From: Streptomyces sp. 1222.5
GTDB lineage: Bacteria; Actinomycetota; Actinomycetes; Streptomycetales; Streptomycetaceae
Assembly: GCF_900105245.1 (NCBI RefSeq)
Contig: NZ_FNSZ01000001.1
Span: forward strand, 7,438,001 to 7,502,000
Direction of reading: 5' to 3'
DNA: 64,000 bases
The notes under the pieces are model-generated. The model searched no databases. It worked only from the letters and a program-made list of their open reading frames with translations, and had not been told where the DNA came from. The translations under genes were made by a program, and so were the position numbers. Shown here in pieces: positions 17,107 through 25,341 of the stretch; positions within the stretch are counted from its first letter, which is position 1; every line of letters begins with the position of its first letter.

Positions 17107-17293
17107 GGCGGTTCCTTCCGGCCGGGCGGGCCCGCCGCGGGGGAGCGGCGGAACGCCCCGGCTGCTCGGAGATCGACCAGCTCCTGCGCGGGCCGCGACC
17201 CGCGCAGGAGCCCTCGTTCCGCACGCTAGACCCCGCTTCCGGCGCAGGCCATCCGGGACCGCCGGGGGACGCGCCGGGCACCGCCGGCCCGGC

Positions 17294-17686
17294 CTAGATC
17301 CCCGGCCGATAGCGCAGCGGATGGTCCGCCGGGATCTGCACCAGCACGATCCGGGTGCCGTCCGGGTCGGCGATCCACATCTCGACCAGTCCCCACGGCT
17401 CCTTCACCGGTGGCCGCACGATGTCGACGCCCTTCGCCCGCAGCTCGGCGTGCGCGCTCCCGACGTCCTCGACCTGCATCCACAGCGCGACGGCGGGCGA
17501 GGGCGGGGTGTCGGAGCGGCCGGAGACCTCGAGGAAGCCGCCGCCCAGGAAGTAGACGGTCCCGCGCTCGGGCCCCGTACCGAACTCCCGGTAGACGGAC
17601 AGCCCCAGTTGCTCGCCGTAGAAGACGCGGGAACGTTCGGGGTCGGTGGGCCGCAGAAGTGTCCGGCCACTGAGTACATGCACCAT
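17294..17686 (-). CDS. VOC-family (glyoxalase/bleomycin-resistance fold) protein
   Basis: 130 residues from the ATG complementary to 17684-17686; in-frame codons further upstream have no family match. The single VOC domain has LRPTDPERSRVFYGEQLGL at the start and LVEMWIADPDGTRIVLVQIP at the end. Substrate is unknown. An inverted repeat CATGCA-cca-TGCATG (17677-17691) covers the start codon. The divergent neighbour is an acetyltransferase gene whose start is about 70 bp away. Confidence 0.87.
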   Translation of the reverse strand: MVHVLSGRTLLRPTDPERSRVFYGEQLGLSVYREFGTGPERGTVYFLGGGFLEVSGRSDTPPSPAVALWMQVEDVGSAHAELRAKGVDIVRPPVKEPWGLVEMWIADPDGTRIVLVQIPADHPLRYRPGI

Positions 17687-17754
17687 GCATGCGGAGCCTA
17701 GTGGCAGGGTTACCCTCATCCCTGGCTCAGCACGCCCGAGATCGGAGACCGCCC

Positions 17755-18294
17755 ATGGACACCCCCGCCGCCGGACTCGCCTTCCGCGACGCCACCGACG
17801 CCGACGTCGACGCGCTGGTCGCGCTGATCGAGTCCGCGTACCGCGGGGACGCCAGCCGGGCCGGCTGGACCACCGAGGCGGACATCCTCAAGGGGCAGCG
17901 GACCGACCCCGAGGGCGTGCTGGCGGTCATCAAGTCGCCCGACAGCCGGCTGCTGACCGTCGAGCAGGACGACCGGGTCGTCGCCTGCTGCCAGCTCGAA
18001 CACCGCGGCGACCACGCGTACTTCGGCATGTTCGCGGTCAGCCCCACCCTCCAGGGCGCGGGTCTCGGAAAGATCGTCATGGCCGAGGCCGAGCGCTGGT
18101 CCCGGGCGACCTGGGGCGTCACCGAGATGCACATGACGGTGATCTCCGTGCGCGAGGACCTGATCGCCTGGTACGAGCGCCGCGGCTACCGCCGTACGGG
18201 ACAGATGTCCCCGTTCCCGTACGGCGACGAGCGCTTCGGCATCCCGCAGCGTGACGACCTGCGCTTCGAGCTGCTGGTCAAGGCGCTGGTGTGA
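17755..18294 (+). CDS. GNAT-family N-acetyltransferase
   Basis: 179 residues. GNAT motif A is visible as YFGMFAVSPTLQGAGLGKIVMAEAE (Q/R-x-x-G-x-G/A acetyl-CoA loop), and motif B as LIAWYERRGYRRTGQMSPFP. The ATG at 17755 is chosen because GGAGACCG lies just upstream and the domain begins a few residues later (LAFRDATDADVDALVALIESAYRG). The acceptor is unknown. Confidence 0.9.
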   Translation: MDTPAAGLAFRDATDADVDALVALIESAYRGDASRAGWTTEADILKGQRTDPEGVLAVIKSPDSRLLTVEQDDRVVACCQLEHRGDHAYFGMFAVSPTLQGAGLGKIVMAEAERWSRATWGVTEMHMTVISVREDLIAWYERRGYRRTGQMSPFPYGDERFGIPQRDDLRFELLVKALV

Positions 18295-18321
18295 CGTTCA
18301 TGCGGAGGGCCGGGCGCCGGG

Positions 18322-19005
18322 TCACGCCGTGAAGCGGCCCGTGCGCTTGATCTCCGGATAGTCGGTCGTCGCGCCGTCCAGCTCCAGCGCGCGCACGAGC
18401 CGCAGATGCTCCTGGGTGTTGACCACCCAGCCGATGATCCTCAGCCCGGACTCGCGCGCGTGCTCGACGACCTCCAGGGTCAGCCGGCGGATGTTGAGGC
18501 AGACGGCCCCGGCGCCCACGGCGACGGCACGGTCCACCACATCGGGGCCGTACCGGCTGGCGACCAGCGCGGTGCGCACGCCCGGTACCAGGTCGGCGAT
18601 CTCGGCGACCGCGTCGTCGTGGAACGACGACACCTCCACCCGCCCGACCAGGTCGCGCCGGTGCATCACCTCGGCCAGCGCCCGCGCCGCGGCCACGTCC
18701 TTGATCTCGGCCTGCAGGGGCACGCTCACCGCGTCCAGCACTTCCTCGAACACCGGCACCCGCTCCCCCCGGCCCGCGTCCAGGGCGCGCAGCTCCGCGA
18801 GGGTCTTCTCGGCGATCGGCCCGGTGCCGTCGGTCGTGCGGTCCACCTCCGCGTCGTGCATGACGACGAGGGCGCCGTCCTTGCTCAGATGCAGATCCAG
18901 TTCGATGAGATCGAGGCCGGCGTGCTGCGCGGCGACGAAGGAACGAAGGGTGTTCTCGGGCTCGACACCCATGACCCCGCGGTGACCGATGGTAAGGAAG
19001 TTCAA
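18322..19005 (-). CDS. Glycerophosphodiester phosphodiesterase
   Basis: 227 residues. The GDPD motif is classical: IGHRGVMGVEPENTLRSF (catalytic His, Arg, Glu/Asn), then IELDLHLSKDGALVVMHD with the metal-binding Glu/Asp and second catalytic His, and LQAEIKD later. It hydrolyses glycerophosphodiesters to glycerol 3-phosphate and an alcohol. No signal peptide is visible, so it is probably cytosolic. I chose a TTG start (complement 19003-19005), with GGAAG about 11 nt upstream, because the catalytic IGHRG must lie within the first residues. An ATG 24 codons earlier is possible but encodes non-conserved residues. Confidence 0.88.
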   Translation of the reverse strand: MNFLTIGHRGVMGVEPENTLRSFVAAQHAGLDLIELDLHLSKDGALVVMHDAEVDRTTDGTGPIAEKTLAELRALDAGRGERVPVFEEVLDAVSVPLQAEIKDVAAARALAEVMHRRDLVGRVEVSSFHDDAVAEIADLVPGVRTALVASRYGPDVVDRAVAVGAGAVCLNIRRLTLEVVEHARESGLRIIGWVVNTQEHLRLVRALELDGATTDYPEIKRTGRFTA

Positions 19006-19407
19006 GGTTCGACTCGCTTCCGTCGACGGCGGCTCGGCACGCGCGGAAGGGGCGGACGCCGTCGTCCGCGCGGGCAAGGCCGCAGCCTAGTCGCCGGGAC
19101 CCGTGATGAACCCGCACGTGCGAGGGGGATCGGGGCGCGTCGCGGGCGCCGACTGGCCGGTATTGGTTTCCGCCTCACCCGGGGGTGGGCGAGTCCTCCA
19201 TCCCCTTGACTGTCCGGTTCAACCCGTTCACACCTGTTATGTCGGACATGTGAATACGACGAAAGTGAGTGTGGTCACGGTTTACGGCAGGAAAAACATC
19301 GGTGACCAACGGGTTGGGCAGAATAATTTCCCGAGCAGCCTCTTGCTGAGAGAAACGGGGTATGCATACGGTGTCCATACGCGAGGTTCTCCCGTGGAGG
19401 ATGGGAC
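19006..19407. promoter_or_regulatory. Long leader/intergenic region before DUF6421
   Basis: About 400 bp without a gene, and clearly more AT-rich between 19200 and 19400 than the surroundings. It holds TTGACT (19206-19211), a palindrome ATGTC-g-GACAT (19239-19249) and a perfect GTATGCATAC (19360-19369). It ends in a strong GGAGG ribosome site before the ATG at 19408. The distance from the promoter-like sequence suggests a leader of up to about 170 nt. No riboswitch consensus was recognised. Confidence 0.45.
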
Positions 19408-20805
19408 ATGACGGAAATTCTTGTGCAGTCGGGTGTGGAGGGACAGCTTTCTCCGCTGACCAGGGTCGTTGAGCAGCCGGCCTGGCCCGTGCTCAAGGAT
19501 GCCGTGGAGCAGATCCGGCCATGGCAGTCGAAGGACGGATCGATCGACTTCGAGGCCGAGGGCGCCCCGCGGCGCGCCGACGCCGTGGCGGCCGTCGAGC
19601 GTGTCGCCGACGCGGTCGAGCAGCTCTCCCCGCTGGTCCCGCACGACGCGGCGTACCACGAGGCGCTGGTGAAGGATCTGCGCCGCTGGGCCGAGGGCGG
19701 CTTCGAGGTGCCGGACTTCCTGGACTCCCTGCTGGCCTTCCAGCCCGCCGCGGACCGCCGGGACGGCCTGCAGCACCTGGTCGTCTTCCCGATGTACACG
19801 CAGAACGGCAACCTCGACCGCAACCTGGAGGCGGTCGTGCTGCGCATGGTCTGGCCCGAGTGGCTGGCCGAGCTGGAGCGCACGCGCTACGACAACCCGC
19901 TGTTCTGCGGCATCACGTTCGAGGACTTCACCGCGGGCTACGACACCAACTCCGCCGTCCTCTTCCCGGAGACGATCGCCGTGCGCGAGGCGCCGGAACG
20001 ATTCTCCTGGGGTGGCATCTTCTGCGACCGCGAGGCCGCGCGCTTCCGCCGCGTGACCGACGCCGCCGTCGACATCCTGGGCCTCACGCTGCCCGAGGAC
20101 ATCGCCGCGATGGTGCACGACCAGAAGCGCTGCGAAGACGCCTTCGTGCTCTGGGACATGGTCCACGACCGCACCCACAGCCACGGCGACCTGCCGTTCG
20201 ACCCGTTCATGATCAAGCAGCGCCAGCCGTTCTGGATGTACGGCCTGGAGGAGCTGCGCTGCGACCTCACCGCCTTCAAGGAGGCCGTGAAGCTCGAGGC
20301 GGACGGCGTCCCGCAGGCCCGTGACGTGCAGTACGCCGTGCTCTTCGACCGCATGTTCCGCTTCCCGGTCACCGGCGACCGCAACCGCAACTACGACGGC
20401 CTCGGCGGTCAGCTGCTCTTCGCCTACCTGCACAAGCACGACGTCGTCCGCTGGACCGACAACAAGCTCGCCATCGACTGGGAGCGCGCCCCGCAGGTCA
20501 CCAACCAGCTGTGCGCCGAGATCGAGAAGCTCTACAAGGACGGCATCGACCGCCCGAAGCTCGTGCACTGGTTCGCCGGCTACGAGCTCGTCTCCACCTA
20601 CCTCGCCCCGCACCCCGGCTCCAAGTGGGCCAAGGGCCCCGACGCCCTGGACCTGGACCAGCCGCCGCGCAAGCTCGTGGACGATGTGCTTCCGGACGAG
20701 TTTCCGCTGAGCATGTTCTATGAGGCCCTGTCCAAGAAGCTGAAGAACGTGATCGCCTCCACCAAGGGCATCACGGCGGACAGCGCCGAGCGGCTCGCCG
20801 CGTGA
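19408..20805 (+). CDS. DUF6421 family protein, possible gluzincin-like metalloprotein
   Basis: 465 residues, strong GGAGG Shine-Dalgarno. Conserved aromatic-rich blocks include LVVFPMYTQNGNLDRNLEAVVLRMVWPEWL, FSWGGIFCDREAARFRRVT and NRNYDGLGGQLLFAYLHKHDVV. Of note is WDMVHDRTHSHGDLPFD (His253, Asp254, His257, His259) followed 28 residues after His253 by LEELRCDLTAF (Glu281, Glu282). The spacing HDxxH...E, with an E-E-x-R-x-D helix, resembles gluzincin metallopeptidases such as the M49 family (HELLGH...EECRA), but with Asp in place of the catalytic Glu. Function is unassigned. It is followed within about 40 bp by an SDR and then a threonine-aldolase-like gene. Confidence 0.88.
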   Translation: MTEILVQSGVEGQLSPLTRVVEQPAWPVLKDAVEQIRPWQSKDGSIDFEAEGAPRRADAVAAVERVADAVEQLSPLVPHDAAYHEALVKDLRRWAEGGFEVPDFLDSLLAFQPAADRRDGLQHLVVFPMYTQNGNLDRNLEAVVLRMVWPEWLAELERTRYDNPLFCGITFEDFTAGYDTNSAVLFPETIAVREAPERFSWGGIFCDREAARFRRVTDAAVDILGLTLPEDIAAMVHDQKRCEDAFVLWDMVHDRTHSHGDLPFDPFMIKQRQPFWMYGLEELRCDLTAFKEAVKLEADGVPQARDVQYAVLFDRMFRFPVTGDRNRNYDGLGGQLLFAYLHKHDVVRWTDNKLAIDWERAPQVTNQLCAEIEKLYKDGIDRPKLVHWFAGYELVSTYLAPHPGSKWAKGPDALDLDQPPRKLVDDVLPDEFPLSMFYEALSKKLKNVIASTKGITADSAERLAA

Positions 20806-20846
20806 GCGACCGCGTCCAGAACACTGCTGCTTCAGAGGGGAACATC

Positions 20847-21602
20847 ATGGGGAACGGGGCGAACGGGGCACTGAGCGGTCGGGTCATCGCGGTCGCCGGT
20901 GCGGGCGGACCCGCCGGGCGCGCGGCCCTGCTGCGGCTGGCCGAGGCCGGGGCGACCGTCGTCGGCGCGGACAACGACCCGCAGCGGCTGTCGGAGGCCG
21001 TGGACGCGGCCCGGTACGCCTCCGGTGGCGCCACCGTCACCGGCGACACGGTCGACCTGCTCGACCTGCAGTCCACCCGGGACTGGGCCGCCCACATCGA
21101 GAAGGACTTCGGGCGGGTCGACGGTCTCGTCCACCTGGTCGGCGGCTGGCGCGGCAGCGAGACCTTCACGAAGACCAGCCTCGACGACTGGGACTTCCTG
21201 GAGCTCCTGCTGGTCAAGACCGTCCAGCACACCTCGCTCGCCTTCCACGAGGCGCTGCAGCGCAGCGACCGCGGCCGCTACGTCCTGATCAGCGCGGCCG
21301 GCGCCTCGAAGCCCACCGCCGGCAACGCCGCCTATTCCGCGGCCAAGGCCGCCGCCGAGGCGTGGACGCTGGCCATGGCCGACTTCTTCCGCAAGGCGGG
21401 GGGCGGCGAGGAGCTGACGTCGGCGGCTACGATCCTGGTGGTGAAGGCGCTGGTGCACGACGCCATGCGCGCCGAACGCCCCAACGCGAAGTTCGCGGGC
21501 TTCACGGACGTCACCGACCTGGCCGAGGCCATCGAGGGCGTCTGGAGCAAGACCGCCGCCGAAGTGAACGGAAACCGTCTGTGGCTGACCGAGAAGCCGT
21601 GA
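20847..21602 (+). CDS. SDR-family NAD(P)-dependent oxidoreductase
   Basis: 251 residues. The Rossmann motif is VIAVAGAGGPAGRAALLRLAEAGATVVGADND. The catalytic region is VLISAAGASKPTAGNAAYSAAKAAAEAWT with Ser-Tyr-x-x-x-Lys (YSAAKAA). ATG 20847 is preferred because AGAGGGG lies 6-7 nt upstream; an in-frame GTG at 20802 overlaps the DUF6421 stop and is the alternative. Its stop overlaps the next gene's GTG (GTGA), so SDR and aldolase are translationally coupled. Substrate unknown. Confidence 0.9.
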   Translation: MGNGANGALSGRVIAVAGAGGPAGRAALLRLAEAGATVVGADNDPQRLSEAVDAARYASGGATVTGDTVDLLDLQSTRDWAAHIEKDFGRVDGLVHLVGGWRGSETFTKTSLDDWDFLELLLVKTVQHTSLAFHEALQRSDRGRYVLISAAGASKPTAGNAAYSAAKAAAEAWTLAMADFFRKAGGGEELTSAATILVVKALVHDAMRAERPNAKFAGFTDVTDLAEAIEGVWSKTAAEVNGNRLWLTEKP

Positions 21603-22669
21603 ACCCTCCCAGGACCGACGCGCGTCGCCATCACGACCCGGAGGTCCGCGGTTTCGCCAGTGACAACTACGCCGGGGCGCATCCGGAGGTGATGGTCGCC
21701 CTGGCGCTGGCGAACGGCGGCCATCAGGTCGCGTACGGCGAGGACGACTACACCGAGAACCTGCAGCGGATCGTCCGTAGCCACTTCGGGTCCACCGCGG
21801 AGGCCTTCCCGGTCTTCAACGGCACCGGCGCGAACGTCGTCGCGCTCCAGGCGGTCACCGACCGCTGGGGCGCGGTGATCTGCGCCGAGAGCGCGCACAT
21901 CAACGTGGACGAGGGCGGTGCCCCCGAGCGCATGGGCGGCCTGAAGCTGCTCACCGTGCCCACGCCCGACGGCAAGCTCACGCCCGAGCTGATCGACAGG
22001 CAGGCCTGGGGCTGGGAGGACGAGCACCGGGCCATGCCCCAGGTCGTCTCGATCACCCAGAGCACCGAGCTCGGCACGCTGTACACCCCGGAGGAGATCC
22101 GGGCGATCTGCGAGCACGCCCACGCGCACGGCATGAAGGTGCACCTGGACGGCTCCCGGATAGCCAACGCCGCCGCTTCCCTGGACGTCCCCATGCGGAC
22201 GTTCACCAACGCGGTCGGCGTGGACATCCTCTCCCTGGGCGGGACGAAGAACGGCGCGCTGTTCGGCGAGGCCGTCGTGGTCATCAACCAGGACGCGGTG
22301 CGGCAGATGAAGCACCTGCGCAAGATGTCGATGCAGCTCGCCTCCAAGATGCGGTTCGTCTCGGTGCAGCTGGAGGCGCTGCTCGCCAAGGACCTGTGGC
22401 TGCGCAACGCCCGGCACGCCAACGAGATGGCCCAGCGGCTCGCCGAGGGCGTCCGCGCGGTGCACGGCGTGGAGATCCTGTACCCGGTGCAGGCCAACGG
22501 CGTCTTCGCCAAGCTCCCGCACGACGTGAGCGAGCGGCTGCAGAAGCGGTTCCGCTTCTACTTCTGGGACGAGAACGCCGGCGTGGTGCGCTGGATGTGC
22601 TCCTTCGACACCTCGGAGGAGGACGTCGACACGTTCGTGGCGGCACTCAAGGAGGAGATGGCGCGCTAG
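21599..22669 (+). CDS. Threonine aldolase family PLP enzyme (beta-eliminating lyase fold)
   Basis: 356 residues from the GTG at 21599, which overlaps the SDR stop. Fold-type I PLP enzyme: GFASDNYAGAHPEVMVAL at the N-terminus, PVFNGTGANVVAL as phosphate-binding region, Asp184 in VHLDGSRIANAA, and the Schiff-base lysine Lys217 in LSLGGTKNGALFGEAVV. Low-specificity L-threonine aldolases cleave beta-hydroxy amino acids to glycine and an aldehyde. Coupling with an SDR suggests the aldehyde or hydroxy acid may be further oxidised or reduced; this is inference. The C-terminal RWMCSFDTSEEDVDTFVAAL is typical of the family. Confidence 0.92.
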   Translation: MNPPRTDARRHHDPEVRGFASDNYAGAHPEVMVALALANGGHQVAYGEDDYTENLQRIVRSHFGSTAEAFPVFNGTGANVVALQAVTDRWGAVICAESAHINVDEGGAPERMGGLKLLTVPTPDGKLTPELIDRQAWGWEDEHRAMPQVVSITQSTELGTLYTPEEIRAICEHAHAHGMKVHLDGSRIANAAASLDVPMRTFTNAVGVDILSLGGTKNGALFGEAVVVINQDAVRQMKHLRKMSMQLASKMRFVSVQLEALLAKDLWLRNARHANEMAQRLAEGVRAVHGVEILYPVQANGVFAKLPHDVSERLQKRFRFYFWDENAGVVRWMCSFDTSEEDVDTFVAALKEEMAR

Positions 22670-22723
22670 TCACGCGTGGACAGTCCCAAAAATTGCATAG
22701 ATATGCGGTCGCCTGAAAAGTCA

Positions 22724-22760
22724 TTGACGGTCGGGTGGCCGCATTTCTATGCTCCGCGGG
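22724..22760 (+). promoter_or_regulatory. Leaderless promoter of the transglutaminase-like gene
   Basis: TTGACG (22724-22729), an 18-bp spacer and TATGCT (22748-22753) form a good housekeeping-sigma promoter. The expected transcription start (about 22760) coincides with the ATG at 22762, and no Shine-Dalgarno is present, so the mRNA is probably leaderless. A palindrome GCATA-ga-TATGC at 22695-22706 lies just upstream. Confidence 0.65.
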
Positions 22761-22761
22761 T

Positions 22762-23352
22762 ATGGAGCTGATCCAGAACACCGCCGACCTGTCTGCCTAC
22801 TTGGCCGACGACGAGGTCATCGACCATCATCATCCCGCGGTCCGGGAGACGGCCGCCCGGCTCGCAGGCGACGCCGCCGACTCGTATGACTATGCACGCG
22901 CGGCCTATGAGTTCGTCCGGGACTCCGTACCGCACTCCCATGACTCCGGTGATCTCCGCGTCACCTGGCGCGCCTCCGACGTGCTCGGACTGCGTACCGG
23001 CATCTGCTACGCGAAGGCCCACGCGCTGGCGGCCCTGCTGCGGGCCGAGGACATCCCGACGGCACTCTGCTACCAGCGCCTGACCGACGGGGAGGGCGGC
23101 CAAGCGGTGCACGGCCTGGTCGCCGTCCGCTTCCACGGCGCCTGGCACCGGCAGGACCCGCGCGGCAACAAGCCGGGCGTGGACGCGCGGTTCTCCCTGA
23201 ACGGCGAACGGCTGGCCTGGGTCCCCGACCCGGCGTCCGGCGAGGCGGACTATCCGGGCCTGTACGCCGCACCGCATCCGGCCGTGCTCGGCGCGCTCAG
23301 GGCCGCTCCCGACCGGCCGTTCCTGTGGAAGACACTGCCGGACGCCCTGTGA
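22762..23352 (+). CDS. Transglutaminase-like cysteine protease-fold protein
   Basis: 196 residues. A transglutaminase core is visible: ARAAYEFVRDSVPHSHD, Cys82 in LGLRTGICYAKAHALAALLRAEDIPTALCYQ, His117 in AVHGLVAVRF and Asp132 in WHRQDPRGN, forming the Cys-His-Asp triad in the expected order. Bacterial members are mostly peptidases or amidases, not crosslinkers. The start has no ribosome site but sits on a leaderless promoter. It lies directly after the DUF6421/SDR/aldolase block but has its own promoter. Confidence 0.9.
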   Translation: MELIQNTADLSAYLADDEVIDHHHPAVRETAARLAGDAADSYDYARAAYEFVRDSVPHSHDSGDLRVTWRASDVLGLRTGICYAKAHALAALLRAEDIPTALCYQRLTDGEGGQAVHGLVAVRFHGAWHRQDPRGNKPGVDARFSLNGERLAWVPDPASGEADYPGLYAAPHPAVLGALRAAPDRPFLWKTLPDAL

Positions 23353-23457
23353 AGGCGGCGGACGGTCGCGCGGCGGCGCGGACGGCGAACCGGACGAGGG
23401 GCGGGGGAGGTGCGGCCGCCGGAAGACGGCCGGTGGGAAGAGATCGGTGCGCGGAGG

Positions 23458-24186
23458 TCAGTGGGCCTCTGCGGCGCGCAGCTGCTCCGCGGTCGGCGCG
23501 GCGCCACCGAGGTGGGCGGGCAGCCACCAGGTGTCCTCCGCGTCCTTCGGACGGCCGGGGTAGGCGCGCTGCGCGGCCTCCAGCAGCTCCTGGACCCGCT
23601 CGCGCAGCCGGCGGGTGATCGCGCCGGCGTACTGGTCGCGGGGCGCCTCGACCGGCTCGCCCACCCGGACGGTGACGGGCAGATGGTCGCGCTTGAAATT
23701 GCGGGGGTGCCCCTTCGTCCACAGTCGCTGGGTGCCCCACACCGCCATCGGGATCAGCGGGACGCCCGCATCCTGGGCGAGGCGGGCCGCGCCGGACTTG
23801 AAGCTCTTCAGTGTGAACGACTGCGAGATCGTGGCCTCCGGGAACACCCCGATGATCTCGCCGGACCGCAGCGAGTCCAGTGCGTGCGTGTAGGCGGCCT
23901 CGCCCTGGTTGCGGTCCACCGGGATGTGCTTCATGCCGCGCATCAGGGGACCGGACACCTTGTGGCGGAAGACGGCCTCCTTCGCCATGAAGCGCACCAG
24001 TCGCTTCTGCGGAAGGGCCGCCAGACCGTTGAAGATGAAGTCCAGGTAGCTGATGTGATTGCTCACCAGGACGGCGCCGCCCGTGCGCGGGATGTTCTCC
24101 GACCCCTGGCAGTCGATCTTCAGATCCCAGACCTTGAACAACGTCTTCGCGAATCCGATGACGGGACGGTAGACCAGCTCTGCCAT
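23458..24186 (-). CDS. Lysophospholipid (1-acylglycerol-3-phosphate) acyltransferase
   Basis: 242 residues. PlsC motifs are present: HX4D as SNHISYLDF (His44, Asp49), the GMKHIPVDR block, FPEATIS (a variant of the FPEGTRS motif) and VPLIPMAVWGTQRL. The enzyme transfers an acyl chain to lysophosphatidate in membrane phospholipid synthesis. Several homologues per genome are usual in Streptomyces, so the exact lipid is uncertain. Peripheral membrane location is likely through the N-terminal amphipathic segment. Confidence 0.92.
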   Translation of the reverse strand: MAELVYRPVIGFAKTLFKVWDLKIDCQGSENIPRTGGAVLVSNHISYLDFIFNGLAALPQKRLVRFMAKEAVFRHKVSGPLMRGMKHIPVDRNQGEAAYTHALDSLRSGEIIGVFPEATISQSFTLKSFKSGAARLAQDAGVPLIPMAVWGTQRLWTKGHPRNFKRDHLPVTVRVGEPVEAPRDQYAGAITRRLRERVQELLEAAQRAYPGRPKDAEDTWWLPAHLGGAAPTAEQLRAAEAH

Positions 24187-24365
24187 GGGCGGGGTGGACC
24201 CTTTCTGCTCTGCTCGGGAAAGGGAGGGCTCCCGGCGGGAAAGTTACGCAGCCGTAGGTTTACGGCGTCTCGCAGATCGTGCCCGAAGAACGGACGGGTA
24301 GCCAGTCCTGGTGCCCCGCGTCGGCGAGATCCTCGTCACGTCGGCCGTGTTCCGCCGAATGTCCG

Positions 24366-24782
24366 TCACTCCACCCGTACCATGGCCCTCTTGAGGAGCA
24401 GGAACATCTCGCATCCCAGGCAGTACCCGAAGGCCGCGTTGAGGAATGCGGCGGCGAGCGCGGCCCCCGTCGCGGCCAGTCCGAGCCACTGCGGCCCCAG
24501 CACGAAGCCGACGAGGCCCAGCCCGGCGAACACCAGCCCCACCGTCTGCGCGAAGCGCGGCGGCTCCGGCGCCTCGAACTCCGTGGGCGGCCCGAGCCGT
24601 GGACGTACGGCCGTCCGGAACACCCAGCCGTACGGCGACCGGGCGACGCCCCTGGCCGCCCCCAGCGCGAACGCCAGGGTCTGCCAGCCCAGGATCCAGA
24701 CGTTCTGTGTGACGAGCGCCGCCGCCAGCACGACCGTCGTCACGGCCGCTCCGAAGCGCGGCCCCCTCACATCGATGTCCAT
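24366..24782 (-). CDS. DUF4395 integral membrane protein
   Basis: 138 residues with four hydrophobic helices. It begins MDIDVRGPRFGAAVTTVVLAAALV, the usual DUF4395 entry, and contains FRTAVRPRLGPPTEFEAPEPPRFAQTVGLVF. Near the C-terminus is FGYCLGCEMFLLLKR, a CxxC pair at a membrane edge. It is divergent from a membrane-anchored thioredoxin-like protein (72 bp between the starts). DUF4395 with thioredoxin is a recurrent actinobacterial pair, suggesting a thiol-redox partnership involving the CxxC; that function is inference. Confidence 0.88.
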   Translation of the reverse strand: MDIDVRGPRFGAAVTTVVLAAALVTQNVWILGWQTLAFALGAARGVARSPYGWVFRTAVRPRLGPPTEFEAPEPPRFAQTVGLVFAGLGLVGFVLGPQWLGLAATGAALAAAFLNAAFGYCLGCEMFLLLKRAMVRVE

Positions 24783-24854
24783 GAATCAAGCATTCCGCAA
24801 CGGCACGTCGTGCGGGGGGCGGGAATCTTTGCAGTCTCGTGAAGGGTTGTGCGC

Positions 24855-25271
24855 ATGATGACCGGACTGGTGGTGTGCGTGGCGGTGCTCCTGGCGACGA
24901 CCGCCTTCGGAGTGCTGCACGGGCGGCGGAGCGGGAGGGTGCGGGTGCGAGGGCGGGACGACGGCAAGCGGCTGGGAGCGGCCGAGCTGGGCGGCGAACT
25001 GGGGGAGCGGGCCACGCTGGTCCAGTTCTCCAGCGCCTTCTGCGCGCCCTGCCGGGCGACCCGGCGCATTCTCGGCGAGGTCGCCGGCATGGTCCCGGGC
25101 GTCACCCACCTCGAGATCGACGCCGAGGACCGGCTGGCCCTCGTACGCGAACTGGAGATCCTCAAGACGCCCACCGTCCTGGTCCTGGACGCCGAGGGCC
25201 GGGTGGTGCGGCGCGCCACCGGGCAGCCCCGCAAGGCCGACGTCATCGCGGCCCTGGGCGAGGCCGTGTGA
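24855..25271 (+). CDS. Membrane-anchored thioredoxin-like protein (TlpA type)
   Basis: 138 residues. An N-terminal hydrophobic anchor (LVVCVAVLLATTAFGVLHG) is followed by a short basic stretch and a thioredoxin domain with VQFSSAFCAPCRATRRIL (CxxC as CAPC) and the cis-Pro loop LEILKTPTVLVLD. The active site should face the cell exterior if the anchor is a standard N-in helix. ATG 24855 is preferred (GAAGGG 8 nt upstream); GTG 24849 is in frame. Divergent to DUF4395. Confidence 0.9.
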   Translation: MMTGLVVCVAVLLATTAFGVLHGRRSGRVRVRGRDDGKRLGAAELGGELGERATLVQFSSAFCAPCRATRRILGEVAGMVPGVTHLEIDAEDRLALVRELEILKTPTVLVLDAEGRVVRRATGQPRKADVIAALGEAV

Positions 25272-25341
25272 GAGCGTGCGGCGCCTTCCAGATCGCGGAA
25301 CGAACTTGACTGTGCATGCCACCCGTAGTCAGCCTGGGCCT

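Noticed and set aside
19330..19395. CTGAGAG motif suggesting a TPP riboswitch before DUF6421
   Set aside because: The rest of the THI-box consensus (the CCTGATCTGGATAAT-type element and the second stem) is missing.
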